From Chromatiales bacterium 21-64-14 (GTDB lineage: Bacteria; Pseudomonadota; Gammaproteobacteria; 21-64-14), in assembly GCA_002255365.1 (NCBI GenBank), contig NCBI01000001.1, positions 310,001 through 374,000 of the forward strand: a stretch of 64,000 nucleotides of DNA. The letters run 5' to 3'. The notes below the pieces were generated by a model. It made no database searches, had not been told where the DNA came from, and saw only the letters and a program-made list of their open reading frames with translations. Of this stretch, positions 50,341 to 59,718 are shown one piece after another; position 1 is the stretch's first letter, and the number at the start of each line of letters is the position of its first letter. The position numbers and the translations under genes were made by a program.

Positions 50341-51099
50341 TCACGCCGGATTATCGATATCGACGAAGTGGTGTTCCAGCCCGAAGTGCTCCGCCAAGTG
50401 GATCCCCAGGGCCTGCACTCCATAGCGCTCGGTGGCGTGATGGCCGGCGGCAAAAAAGTGCAGCCCACGCTCGCGGGCCACATGCACTGTTGCCTCGGAG
50501 ACCTCGCCGGTCAGATACGCGTCCACGTCTAGGTCCGCCGCCGCCTCGATATAGCCCTGGGCCGCGCCCGTGCACCAAGCAACACTGCGGATCGGATCCG
50601 CCCTGCCCGGTACGTGCAGGGGCATCCGCCCGAGTACCCGGCGCACCCGTTCAGCCAAACCCGCCGCGGCTACCGGTGTATCCAGCACCCCATGGAACCC
50701 AATGGCTGGACCGCTCTCCCGGCCGAAACGCCCAGCGACCCGAAAACCCAGACGCAACGCCAGTTGGGCGTTGTTGCCCAGTTCCGGGTGGACATCCAAA
50801 GGCAGGTGATAGGCCAGCAGGCTGATCCCCGCGTCCAGGAGCGCCTTGATCCGCGCCCGTTTCATCCCGGTGATCCGGGCGTCCTCACCCTTCCAGAAAT
50901 AACCATGGTGCACCAGCAGCAAATCCGCACCGGTGCCTGCAGCGGCTTCGATCAACGACCGGCAGGCGCTTACGCCGCTCACCAACCGCCGGACCTGTTC
51001 GCGGCCCTCCACCTGCAGGCCGTTGGGGCAATAGTCGGGAAGCGCGTTGCTCTCCAACAGGTGGTCGCTATAGATCACCAATTCGCGCAAGGAAATCAT
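50341..51099 (-). CDS. NIF3 family protein (GTP cyclohydrolase I type 2 / YbgI-like)
   Basis: The protein has about 252 aa, with an alternative ATG at 51111. Metal-binding motifs of the NIF3 family are present: YCPNGLQVEG near the N-terminus, LLVHHGYFWKG, AYHLPLDVHPELGNN and AAGHHATERYGVQALG. It has a dinuclear metal site; its cellular role is unsettled. The order NIF3-petABC-sspAB is common in relatives, and here the scar takes the place of petABC. Confidence 0.9.
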   Translation of the reverse strand: MISLRELVIYSDHLLESNALPDYCPNGLQVEGREQVRRLVSGVSACRSLIEAAAGTGADLLLVHHGYFWKGEDARITGMKRARIKALLDAGISLLAYHLPLDVHPELGNNAQLALRLGFRVAGRFGRESGPAIGFHGVLDTPVAAAGLAERVRRVLGRMPLHVPGRADPIRSVAWCTGAAQGYIEAAADLDVDAYLTGEVSEATVHVARERGLHFFAAGHHATERYGVQALGIHLAEHFGLEHHFVDIDNPA

Positions 51100-51175
51100 C
51101 CGCTGGTCCATCCTGCAGGTCGCCGGGCCGCGGGCAACGCCGTTGACGCACCGCCGCATCCAGGGCGCAGCGGAT

Positions 51176-52411
51176 TCAGGGCGCCGCGCCGGATACCTTG
51201 GCGCGCAGATCTGACACGGGTGTCTCGGAGATCTCGCGCAGCTGCTCGAAGGCGGCACAGATCACCTCGATCTGCTCCGGGCTATGGGCGGCGCTGACGC
51301 TGCAACGCACCAGGCATCTGCCATTGGGCGTCGCGGGCGGAAACATCAGATTGACGTAGATCCCCCGCTCCAGCAGACCACGCCAAAAAGCGAGAGCCTG
51401 GGCCTTGCTGTCTAGCATGACGGCCACCACCGGGCTCACCTCGGGTCCCAGACGGAACCCCAGCTTTTCCAGGGCGCTGTACAAATGTTGCGCGTTGTCC
51501 CAAAGCCGCTGCCGCAACGCTGGCCGCTCGCGCAACAAACGTAAAGCGGTACGGGTGGAGGCGATCACCGACGGCGAAGGGGATGCGGTAAACACGTAGG
51601 GTCGACTGGCGTAGCGGATCAGGTCCAAGGCTGGAAGGTCGCTGACACAGAACCCGCCGGTGGCGCCTAGACTCTTGCTGAAGGTCCCGATAACGAAGTC
51701 CACGTCGCGTTCCACCCCAGCCTCTTCGGCGAGACCGCGGCCGTGCGCACCGAGCACGCCCAGGGAATGGGCCTCGTCTACCACGAGATAGCCCCCGTAG
51801 CAGCGCTTGGCCTCGACGATCGCCTGCAGCGGCGCGCGATCGCCCAACATGCTGTAGATACCTTCCACCACGATCACGGCGTCCGCGGCCCGCTCACCGA
51901 GCCGGGCCAGCCGTTTGCCGAGATCCGCGGCATTGTTGTGCCGGAATCGGATCATTTCGGCGCCGCTCATCCTGCCACCGTCGTAGATGCTGGCGTGACA
52001 ATCGGTGTCCAGCAGCAGCACGTCCCCCGGGCCCGCCACGGTGGACAGAATCCCCAGGTTGGCCAGATATCCGGTGGAAAACACGATCGCGGAACGGCGA
52101 CCGTAGAAATCCGCCAACTCCCGCTCCAGGGCCAGGTGACCCGCAAAGGTCCCGTTCGCCATCCGCGAGCCAGTGGTGCCGGTACCCTCCACCGAAACCG
52201 CCGCGCGCGCCGCGGCGATACACTCGGGGTCGAAGCTCAGGCCAAGGTAATTATTGGTGCCGGCCAGGATGGTGGGGCGGCCCTCGATCTGGCCTTCGGT
52301 GGCGGATATCACCCGCTCGACCTGGACGCCGAAAGGATCCACTCCATAACCGTCGAGTTCTTCCTTCGCGGCCGCGAGCCGTTGAAATTTATCGAACAGC
52401 GCCATGGTCAC
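51176..52411 (-). CDS. spt: Serine palmitoyltransferase (alpha-oxoamine synthase family)
   Basis: The 411-aa PLP enzyme condenses serine with an acyl thioester to 3-ketosphinganine, the committed step of sphingolipid synthesis. The PLP lysine is in GTFSKSLGATGG (Lys246), with DTDCHASIYDG (His139) and VDEAHSLGVLG (Asp212). TNNYLGLSFDP, GSRMANGTFAGH and PPATPNGRCLVRCS resemble bacterial SPT from Sphingomonas/Caulobacter more than BioF or Kbl. The neighbouring ACP, CerR-like and acyl-ligase genes strengthen the call. It overlaps the ACP gene by 4 bp (ATGA), implying the ACP delivers the acyl group. Confidence 0.9.
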   Translation of the reverse strand: MTMALFDKFQRLAAAKEELDGYGVDPFGVQVERVISATEGQIEGRPTILAGTNNYLGLSFDPECIAAARAAVSVEGTGTTGSRMANGTFAGHLALERELADFYGRRSAIVFSTGYLANLGILSTVAGPGDVLLLDTDCHASIYDGGRMSGAEMIRFRHNNAADLGKRLARLGERAADAVIVVEGIYSMLGDRAPLQAIVEAKRCYGGYLVVDEAHSLGVLGAHGRGLAEEAGVERDVDFVIGTFSKSLGATGGFCVSDLPALDLIRYASRPYVFTASPSPSVIASTRTALRLLRERPALRQRLWDNAQHLYSALEKLGFRLGPEVSPVVAVMLDSKAQALAFWRGLLERGIYVNLMFPPATPNGRCLVRCSVSAAHSPEQIEVICAAFEQLREISETPVSDLRAKVSGAAP

Positions 52412-52653
52412 TCACGCGTCAGTCGTTCGATCTGCGAGGCCAGATCGCGTATGGTGACCACCTCGGCAAGGATGTTAACCGGGATGGAAATCCCGAAACG
52501 ATCCTCGATCTCCAGCAACATCTCCATTACCTGCACGGAATCCAGCCCCAGGTCCCCCACGAGTTCGGAATCTTCGCTCAGCGCGACGTCGTTCCGGGCG
52601 AACGGCCTGAGGCCCTGATATACCTGGGCCACGATGTCATCGTACGCGCTCAT
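52408..52653 (-). CDS. Acyl carrier protein dedicated to the sphingolipid pathway
   Basis: The 81-aa acidic ACP has the phosphopantetheine serine in LGLDSVQVMEML (Ser39). It is not the fatty-acid ACP (AcpP), whose gene sits with fab genes. In Caulobacter a comparable ACP beside spt is needed for ceramide synthesis, being loaded by a partner acyl-ligase and feeding SPT. Here it overlaps spt and lies in the same operon as the acyl-AMP ligase. Confidence 0.9.
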   Translation of the reverse strand: MSAYDDIVAQVYQGLRPFARNDVALSEDSELVGDLGLDSVQVMEMLLEIEDRFGISIPVNILAEVVTIRDLASQIERLTRE

Positions 52654-52841
52654 TTAAAATCCGCCCTCACCGTTCAACCCGACCAGTGTACCGCGTTCTC
52701 GGGTAGGTCGGGACCCGCCAATACGCGCCCGGTTCATCCAACCGCCCGGCGGCCAGCCGCGAACCACCCCGCGTGGGACGTGGCCACGGGAAACCGTTGT
52801 CATGGCCCAGGCCGGGGGCCGGTACCGCCGTTGCGGCCGAC

Positions 52842-53792
52842 TCAACTCCGGGTTGCGCTGATCGTACCCCATCCTAAGCCGCTGCGCAGCGCCTCTTCCA
52901 ACCCCACCCGGGGTGCCCAGGCGATAGCCTGATGGATTTCCCGATTGTCGCACACCCAGTCCCGGTGACGCAGCTCGCACACCTTGCCCGGCGTCAACAT
53001 CGGCCGGTACCGCAAGACGCGCGCGGCGACCAGGTTCACCCCGGCCGCCACGCGCAGGAGCGATGCCGGGACGGGGATCCGACGTATGCGGCGGCCTAAC
53101 AACCGTTCCGCGATACTCACCACGTCTTCCCAGGAATAACCGCCGAGCCGCCCGTCGTGCAACTCGAACGCACGCCGCTCGTTGCCGCCGTCCCGCAGCC
53201 ACGCCACCACGGCGGCCGCAAGGTCATCTATATACAGCAGCGAAAACCGGGCATCGGCCTCGGAAAGCAAGGGGGCATGACCACGCCCGATCCATCGGAA
53301 CAGTGGCGCCACCTCACGGTCCCCCGGCCCGTATACCGCCGGTGGCCGCAATACGGCCCATCCCATCGGCCCAGCGGCACCGGCAAGCGCATCCTCCCCA
53401 TCACGCTTGCTGGAGGCATAGAATGACAGGCCGGGCTCCCGGGCAGCCAGGGATGACATCAACAGGAAACGCGGTGCGGGTTGGTAGGACGCCGCCACCG
53501 CCGCTAGCCGCGCTACGCCGGCAACATTGACGAGATCGAAATCCGCACGCCGGGCACCCCGTACCGCCCCCGCGCAATGTATCACGGCGTCCGCTCCGCG
53601 GGTCAACTCGCGCAGGCACTCGGTGTCATCCAAATCACCTCGGATCCATTCCACCGGACCCGCAGCAACCGCCCGCGAAGTTCGGCGCACCAGGGCTCGG
53701 ATCTGCAATCCCTCGTTGAGCAGCGCGCGCAACAGCGCGCCGCCGATAAACCCGGTCGCGCCAGTGAGGGCAATGGTGTGTGGAAGAGCCAA
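52842..53792 (-). CDS. CerR-like extended SDR (NAD-dependent epimerase/dehydratase family)
   Basis: The 316-aa protein has the Rossmann motif GATGFIGGALL near the N-terminus and the YxxxK active site in SFYASSKRDGEDAL. In Caulobacter the SDR next to spt, CerR, reduces the 3-keto group of the sphingoid intermediate; the same place in this operon suggests that role. By sequence alone it is a generic extended SDR. The genes on either side are 26 bp (ligase) and 188 bp (ACP) away. Confidence 0.78.
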   Translation of the reverse strand: MALPHTIALTGATGFIGGALLRALLNEGLQIRALVRRTSRAVAAGPVEWIRGDLDDTECLRELTRGADAVIHCAGAVRGARRADFDLVNVAGVARLAAVAASYQPAPRFLLMSSLAAREPGLSFYASSKRDGEDALAGAAGPMGWAVLRPPAVYGPGDREVAPLFRWIGRGHAPLLSEADARFSLLYIDDLAAAVVAWLRDGGNERRAFELHDGRLGGYSWEDVVSIAERLLGRRIRRIPVPASLLRVAAGVNLVAARVLRYRPMLTPGKVCELRHRDWVCDNREIHQAIAWAPRVGLEEALRSGLGWGTISATRS

Positions 53793-53818
53793 TCGCGGGG
53801 GGAAGGCCCTGCTCCGGG

Positions 53819-55588
53819 CTAACCGCCTAGCGCCGCTTCTGCGGGGCCAGTGGACGGCTCCATCTCCTCGGCCTCATCCAAACGGCGCAGGTAATCACGG
53901 CGCGCCGCGGAACGCGAAAGCTTCCCGGAAGAAGTGCGCGGGAGGGTATGCGGAGGCACCAGCTCAATGATGCTGTCGATACCAAGCATCTCGTGGATCA
54001 GCCGGTGCAGGCGCCGGACCAGGGTCGTACGCCGTGCCGGGTCCGCGACCCGGCACTGAATCACCACCACGACCCGATCGCGGCCGTCCGGGCCCGGAAC
54101 CGAAAACGCAGAGGCGTCACCGGGGCGGACCTCTTCCTGCTGTTCGCCGAGGTATTCCAGATCCTGCGGCCAGATATTGCGGCCGTTGACGATGATCAGA
54201 TCAGACTTGCGCCCGGTAATCACCACGTTGCCGTCCACGATGTAGCCCAGGTCTCCGGTGTCCAGCCAGCCGTCCGATGAGAGGCAGGCGCGGGTCAGTT
54301 CCGGCTCCTCGAAATACCCGGACATGACGCTGGGCCCCCGCACTGTGATAGCACCGGCGTGGCGCTCCGGAAGGGAATGCCCCTGGGGATCCCGGATCAC
54401 AACCTCGTGTCCCGGAAGCGGGGGGCCACACTTCACGAACCCACTGGCCCGCGAAGTGTCGGGACCGGCCGGTACGGCGACATGTTCAGCAGCGAGGTGG
54501 TCAGCGTCCACGCGATCCACTTCGAGGCCACGTCCCAGGGAGGTGAAACTGATGCCCAGGGAACACTCCGCCATGCCATAGCAAGGCAGGAACGCGGTGG
54601 CCTTGAACCCGCTGAGCTCCAACGCCTCGGCGAACTTCTCCAAGGTCTCGGGACGAATGGTTTCCGCTCCGACACCCGCCACACGCCACGCGCTGAGATC
54701 GTATCTGGCGGCGTCGTCGGCGCTGACCCGGCGTGCACACAACTCGTATCCGAATGGCGGACTGAAGGAGACGGTGGCACGATTACGGGCCATCAGATCC
54801 AGCCAGCACCGCGGCCGCATGGCGAATTCGTGGGTATCCAGGTAGTCCACCGAGCGCTGGGCGGCCAGCGGCGCCAACACGAAGCCGACCATTCCCATGT
54901 CATGGTAGTAGGGCAACCACGACATGCAACGATCCTCTGAACCGATCTGCAGGCCGTCCCGAATGATACAGGCAAGGTTGCTCATCACCTGGCGCTGTGA
55001 GATCACCACGCCGCGGGGAAACCGGGTGCTGCCGGAAGTGTATTGGATATAGGCCATCTCGTCCGCGCCCAGGGGCTGAAGCGTACCGCTCTGCTCGGGA
55101 AGCGCGTCGTAGGACTCGGCGCTTCCGTATCGCCGAAGTCCCAGTTCGTCGGTGACCGCCTCGTTTAAAAACTCGAGCAACCCCGCAGGCGCCATGGCGA
55201 TCGAGGCCCGGCAGCCCCGCAGCAGGTTCTGCAGTTGTGACACATACGCCCGATGGCCACCGAGCCGGATGGAGACCGGTAGCGGCACCGGTACCAAGCC
55301 CGCGTACTGACAGGCGAAGAAGAAGCGGATGAATTCCGGCCCGGTAGCGGCTACCAGCGCGGCTCGCGACCCCCGTTCCAAACCGAGACTCAGCAAACGG
55401 CGCGCCAGCGTCCGCGCCTGCTCGCGCAACTCGCAGTAAGGAAGAGAGGCATACAACACGCCGCCGCCGGTATAGAAGTTGACCCCGGTTTCACCCTGGG
55501 CTGCGTAATCAAGGGACTCCGATAGGCTGGTAAAGTCCCCTGCCCGAAGGGGCAGTGCATGTATCGTTCGAGTCGGTTGTACGCCCAC
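53819..55588 (-). CDS. Fatty acyl-AMP ligase / acyl-ACP synthetase
   Basis: The 589-aa ANL-superfamily enzyme has the ATP loop YIQYTSGSTRFPRGV, a YHDMGMVG motif, PCYGMAECSLG, DTGDLGYIVDG and the C-terminal lysine segment LPRTSSGKLSR. These features fit the FAAL type that transfers acyl-AMP to a carrier protein rather than CoA. The start is GTG 55588 with RBS AAGGAG 8 nt upstream. It likely loads the ACP encoded in the same operon, matching the acyl-ACP synthetase of the Caulobacter ceramide genes. Confidence 0.88.
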   Translation of the reverse strand: MGVQPTRTIHALPLRAGDFTSLSESLDYAAQGETGVNFYTGGGVLYASLPYCELREQARTLARRLLSLGLERGSRAALVAATGPEFIRFFFACQYAGLVPVPLPVSIRLGGHRAYVSQLQNLLRGCRASIAMAPAGLLEFLNEAVTDELGLRRYGSAESYDALPEQSGTLQPLGADEMAYIQYTSGSTRFPRGVVISQRQVMSNLACIIRDGLQIGSEDRCMSWLPYYHDMGMVGFVLAPLAAQRSVDYLDTHEFAMRPRCWLDLMARNRATVSFSPPFGYELCARRVSADDAARYDLSAWRVAGVGAETIRPETLEKFAEALELSGFKATAFLPCYGMAECSLGISFTSLGRGLEVDRVDADHLAAEHVAVPAGPDTSRASGFVKCGPPLPGHEVVIRDPQGHSLPERHAGAITVRGPSVMSGYFEEPELTRACLSSDGWLDTGDLGYIVDGNVVITGRKSDLIIVNGRNIWPQDLEYLGEQQEEVRPGDASAFSVPGPDGRDRVVVVIQCRVADPARRTTLVRRLHRLIHEMLGIDSIIELVPPHTLPRTSSGKLSRSAARRDYLRRLDEAEEMEPSTGPAEAALGG

Positions 55589-56259
55589 CTCAGGCTCTCC
55601 TTGTAAAACGCAGATTACACAAAGACGGTACACCGGGCAGCAGCGGCACCGCGCAGCACCGATCCCGCACCGGTTGACGCCGGCATCCTTGGGCGCCCGC
55701 TGCCGGTCGCCTCCGCCACGGGAGGCCGCAGCCGCGCGCGCCGAACGCGAGGAACCGCCACGCCACTACGGCCACCATCGCTGGGAACAGCCCGCCGTCC
55801 CGAACTGCCCCGCAGGGGTGAGCCGAGCAATGCCCGCCGTTGTTCCACCCACGAAAACCGATTGACAAAGCCCCCAGACTCCCTGGTGCGTGCGCGGCGC
55901 CCTATCTCGACTGCGGACACGCCGTGTCCCCAGTCCAGCGACAAGAGGGCACCGACCGACAAAAAACCGCCGCCACCCTTCCTCGCCGCGCCTGATCGTA
56001 CCATATCGTTACAAGGCCAGCCAAGCTCCCGGGATGCAAGATAATTTTCGGCGGGGGGACGTGTGCCTTGAGGGACCCTCCCCATAAACCCCCGGCCAGA
56101 CCCCGCCACGGCCCCACGACCGCTCGGACCACTCCCGGGAGTACCGGGTTTAGTCGACTGGCCGACTTTCATCTTACACGGGATTACAACGATTGACCCA
56201 TCGAGGGTTGCCCACGGTAGAATAGCCAGCCTACCACGTTTTCAAGCCGCGAGGTCGGG
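55589..56259. other. Divergent regulatory spacer of the sphingolipid locus
   Basis: These 671 bp separate the two divergent arms and contain no gene I can support. A possible promoter for the rightward arm is TTGACC (56193) and TAGAAT (56218), with a long 19-bp spacer. No clear repeat or operator was recognised. I looked for tat or pet remnants here and saw none. Confidence 0.4.
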
Positions 56260-57051
56260 ATGGGTTACACGTTTTGGCAAGGCCGCAAGCACCACCTGGA
56301 CCGCATGGGGCTGGGGGAACTCACGGTCGCCTACCTGCAGTACCCCGCGATCCAGGTCTACGCCGCCCTGCTGGTGGCCAGCGCTGCGGTGGCACTACTC
56401 TGGGGCAACCTGCCCCCGAACGTCCGCGGAACCCGGATCCTGGCAGCCGCGGCGCTCGGGGTTGTGGTCTATCCCCTGGCCTGGTACCTGATACACCGGT
56501 TCGTACTCCACGGCCGCTTCTTGTACCGATCCCCCTGGACCGCGGCGATGTGGAAGCGGGTACATTTCGATCACCACCAGGACCCCCATGACCTGCGGGT
56601 CCTATTCGGAGCGCTGCACACCACACTGCCCACGGTCGCGGGCGTGACTCTGCCGCTGGGCGTCCTGATCGGCGGCGTGAACGGCGCGGCGGCGGCGTTC
56701 ACCGCGGGGCTCGCCACCACGATCTTCTATGAATACTGCCACTGCATTCAGCACCTGCACTATACGCCGCGCAGCGGTTTTCTGCGGCGCATCAAACGGC
56801 TGCATCTGATGCACCATTTCCACAACGAGAACGCCAATTTCGGTATCACCAATTTCCTCTGGGACCGCGTCGCGGGCACCTACCACAACGCGGCCTGTGA
56901 GATCCCGAGGAGTGCCACGGTTTTCAACCTGGGCTACACCGGCGAGGAATGCACGCGCTATCCATGGGTGACGCAACGATTCAGGGCCGCGGAGCGCACC
57001 GGTGATCCTCCGGCCGCACCACACGCGGCCGGCCCCGATAGCGGCGCGTGA
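56260..57051 (+). CDS. Fatty acid hydroxylase superfamily membrane di-iron enzyme
   Basis: The 263-aa protein has three to four transmembrane segments and the clustered histidines of the sterol desaturase/fatty acid hydroxylase family: HRFVLHGRFLYRS, HFDHHQDPHD, HCIQHLHY and HLMHHFHNENANFG. It should insert a hydroxyl into an acyl or long-chain-base substrate. Being co-oriented and overlapping with the ceramide-synthase-like gene, it may hydroxylate ceramide or its chains (inference). The RBS GAGGTCGGG is close to the ATG. Confidence 0.85.
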   Translation: MGYTFWQGRKHHLDRMGLGELTVAYLQYPAIQVYAALLVASAAVALLWGNLPPNVRGTRILAAAALGVVVYPLAWYLIHRFVLHGRFLYRSPWTAAMWKRVHFDHHQDPHDLRVLFGALHTTLPTVAGVTLPLGVLIGGVNGAAAAFTAGLATTIFYEYCHCIQHLHYTPRSGFLRRIKRLHLMHHFHNENANFGITNFLWDRVAGTYHNAACEIPRSATVFNLGYTGEECTRYPWVTQRFRAAERTGDPPAAPHAAGPDSGA

Positions 57052-58213
57052 ACGGCGCGCTTTGACCGCTCCATCCCACCAAGCACTGGCGCTGCACGTC
57101 GAACCGGTGGAGGGGCGGCGCGGGCGCGCCGAGTTCCTCGGGCTGCTGCGGGGGATCTACGCGGACGATCCGGCGTGGATCCAACCCCTGCTCCTGGAAC
57201 GCCGCGAGCACCTCTCTGCGCGCAACCCCTACTTTCAGCACGCGACCTGTCAGGCCTGGATCGCCCGGCGCGGGCGCCGCCCGGTGGGACGGATCACGGC
57301 GCAGGTGGACCAATTGCACCTCGAGACCCATCAGGACGCCACCGGATTTTTCGGTATGCTGGAAGCGCACGATGACCCGGAGGTCTTCACCGCCCTGTTG
57401 GACACCGCGGAGCATTGGCTGCGCGCCCAGGGAATGCGGCGGGTACGCGGCCCCTTCAACCTCTCCATCAATGAAGAATCCGGCCTGCTGGTAGAAGGAT
57501 TCGACACACCCCCGATGGTGATGATGGGCCATGCGCGGTCCTATTACGGCCCGCGGGTGGAGGCCAACGGTTACGCAAAGGTCATGGACCTGCTCGCCTA
57601 CCGCCTGCGCACAGACTTCGCCGCGCCACCCGCCATGCAGGCGCTGGCACGCCGCATGGACCAGCGCATACGGGTACGGCCGCTGCGCCGCGAGCGCTTC
57701 GATGAAGAGGTGGAGATCCTGCGTGGGATCTTCAACGACGCCTGGTCCGGGAATTGGGGATTCATTCCCTTCACCGAGGCCGAGTTCAAGGAACTCGGCC
57801 GCAACCTGAAACTCCTCCTGGATGACGACTTCATCCAGATCGCCGAGGCCGGTGGTGAACCGGTGGCCATGGCCGTGGCGCTGCCGAACCTCAATGACGC
57901 GATCCGCGACCTGAACGGACGGCTGCTGCCCTTGGGCTGGTTGAAACTACTCTGGCGGCTCAAGGTCCGGTGTCCCACGAGCGGGCGGGTCCCGCTGCTG
58001 GGGGTAAGCAAGCGCTACCAGAATAGCCTGCTGGGTCCGACGCTGGCCTACATGGTGATCAACTCGCTGGTCGCGCCGGTACGCCGGCGCGGCATCGACA
58101 TGATGGAACTGTCCTGGATACTGGAGACAAACCTACGGATGCGCGCGGTTATCGAGGGCATAGGCGGCGTGGCCTATAAGCGCTACCGCGTCTACCAAAA
58201 GGAATTGGCGTAG
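57002..58213 (+). CDS. GNAT-type bacterial ceramide synthase (bCerS-like)
   Basis: The 403-aa protein has a C-terminal GNAT acyltransferase fold and an N-terminal half with RRGRRPVGRITAQVDQLHLE and RRVRGPFNLSINEESGLLV. It resembles the large GNAT protein shown in Caulobacter to N-acylate sphinganine, unrelated to eukaryotic ceramide synthase. The GTG start 57002 (RBS GGAG) overlaps the hydroxylase by 50 bp; TTG 57062 is an alternative. The presence of spt, ACP, SDR and ligase genes across the divergent promoter supports the role. Confidence 0.82.
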   Translation: MILRPHHTRPAPIAARERRALTAPSHQALALHVEPVEGRRGRAEFLGLLRGIYADDPAWIQPLLLERREHLSARNPYFQHATCQAWIARRGRRPVGRITAQVDQLHLETHQDATGFFGMLEAHDDPEVFTALLDTAEHWLRAQGMRRVRGPFNLSINEESGLLVEGFDTPPMVMMGHARSYYGPRVEANGYAKVMDLLAYRLRTDFAAPPAMQALARRMDQRIRVRPLRRERFDEEVEILRGIFNDAWSGNWGFIPFTEAEFKELGRNLKLLLDDDFIQIAEAGGEPVAMAVALPNLNDAIRDLNGRLLPLGWLKLLWRLKVRCPTSGRVPLLGVSKRYQNSLLGPTLAYMVINSLVAPVRRRGIDMMELSWILETNLRMRAVIEGIGGVAYKRYRVYQKELA

Positions 58214-58281
58214 GGGTCCCCATGCCATGGGGCCGCGCTGCACGTCCACCGGCTCCCGCCTCCAACGTCCGGGTCAATATC

Positions 58282-58654
58282 TTGATCATCACCCGCTATC
58301 TGGTGCGCGAGATCCGCAAGCCGCTGCCGGCCACCTGTTTGGCCCTGGTGGTGATCTGCGCGAACCGCACCACCGCCCTGTTTCTCCAGCGCGAGCATGA
58401 CGAACGCACCCAAGTCCTCTATGCGCAGCAAGCCTCTCCGCGCCGCGCACTACGACGCACGGGTGCTGCTGCGCGATGCGCATCGGCATGATCTCGCACG
58501 CAACGGAGACGCGGATCGCGTCATCCGTGTGAAGCGACTCGTCCTCCATCTCAAGGAACCTCAGATGGAACCCCTGGGCTATTTGCGCAAGACGGCGCCG
58601 CTGCGCTGGCGGCGCGCCCGGGCCGCAGCGGCCACCGGGACCCGCGCGCCATGA
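58282..58654 (+). pseudogene. Decayed lptF (LPS-export permease subunit)
   Basis: Two fragments in different frames are recognisable. The first, from TTG 58282, reads LIITRYLVREIRKPLP and LALVVICANRT, the N-terminal helix of LptF. The second (about 58450-58600, another frame) reads ARVLLRDAHRHDLARNGD and RVIRVKRLVLHL, part of the periplasmic jellyroll. The other membrane helices are missing. Its final TGA still overlaps the lptG ATG, as an intact lptFG pair would. Normal LptF is about 360 aa, while only about 120 codons remain. Confidence 0.75.
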
Positions 58655-59718
58655 GGCAACTGGACCGCTACATCACCCGCAACGTGGCCCGGGGCTGCCT
58701 GATCGTGATGCTGATCCTGGCGAGTGTGCTGAGCCTGCAGCAATTCCTCGAGGAAATGGATGACATCGGGCGTGGTCATTACCACCTGATCAACGCATTG
58801 ATCTACGTCGCACTGACCATTCCGAACCGGGTATTGCAGCTGGTTCCGGTCACCGCGCTGCTCGGTACCCTGGTGGGCCTGGGCACGCTGGCTACCGGCA
58901 CCGAACTGGTAGCGATGCAGGCCACCGGTGTCTCGGCGTTGCGGATCAGCGGCGCGGTATTCAAGGCCGGCGCTGCGCTGATGGCGATCATCCTGCTCAT
59001 GGCACAGTACATGGTACCCCCGGTGGAGCAGTTCGCCCAGACGCGCCGCGCCGCGGAAATCAACGCGTCCAGTGACCTGCGCACCGAACACGCGTTCTGG
59101 TCCCGGGATGCCACCCAGTTCCTGAATGTGCGGAACATCGAACACGATCGGATCCCCGCGGACATCGACATCTACGAATTCGACCAAGCGGGGCAGCTGC
59201 GCACCTTCCTGCATGCACGTCGCGCCGACGTCGTAAATCCGCACGATTGGCTACTCACCGGCGTGGTACGCAAAACCATCACCGCCCAGGGGGTCTCCAC
59301 CGAGCACCTCGCTGAGTTGCCCTGGCACTCGTTCCTGCAGGTACAACAAATGGAACTGCTGGAGCTGCCGATCCAGAGCCTGTCGCTCTCGGATCTGTAT
59401 CAATACATCCGGTATCTCAAGGCCCGGGGACAAAACGCGGACCACTACGAGCTGGCATTCTGGACCATTCTGAGCATGCCCCTAGCCACCGCCGCCATGA
59501 TTCTGATCGCTATTCCGTTCGTCTTCGGGCCCCTGCGCAGCGCCAATACCGGGCTGCGCATGACCCTGGGCGGGGCCGTGGGGCTCGCCTTCTACCTGGC
59601 CAACCAGATCTCCGGCTATCTGGGACTCCTGCTCAACCTGAACCCGGCACTCACCGCCATGGCGCCAGCGACCCTGTTGCTGGGCACCGGACTGTGGTTG
59701 TTCCGCAGGCTCCGATAG
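58651..59718 (+). CDS. lptG: LptG-family LPS/lipid export permease
   Basis: The 355-aa protein has six transmembrane helices (three N-terminal, three C-terminal) around a periplasmic jellyroll domain, as in LptG. The N-terminus RYITRNVARGCLIVML and the segment PVTALLGTLVGLG are typical. LptG works with LptF and LptB to extract LPS; here the adjacent lptF is broken. It may pair with an LptF from elsewhere or be a paralogue for moving sphingolipid. An LptG-like gene is also reported near the Caulobacter sphingolipid genes (from memory). Confidence 0.85.
   Translation: MRQLDRYITRNVARGCLIVMLILASVLSLQQFLEEMDDIGRGHYHLINALIYVALTIPNRVLQLVPVTALLGTLVGLGTLATGTELVAMQATGVSALRISGAVFKAGAALMAIILLMAQYMVPPVEQFAQTRRAAEINASSDLRTEHAFWSRDATQFLNVRNIEHDRIPADIDIYEFDQAGQLRTFLHARRADVVNPHDWLLTGVVRKTITAQGVSTEHLAELPWHSFLQVQQMELLELPIQSLSLSDLYQYIRYLKARGQNADHYELAFWTILSMPLATAAMILIAIPFVFGPLRSANTGLRMTLGGAVGLAFYLANQISGYLGLLLNLNPALTAMAPATLLLGTGLWLFRRLR

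Noticed and set aside
51176..52411. BioF or Kbl (other alpha-oxoamine synthases)
   Set aside because: Internal motifs and the ACP/SDR/acyl-ligase neighbours fit serine palmitoyltransferase; no biotin or threonine catabolism genes nearby.
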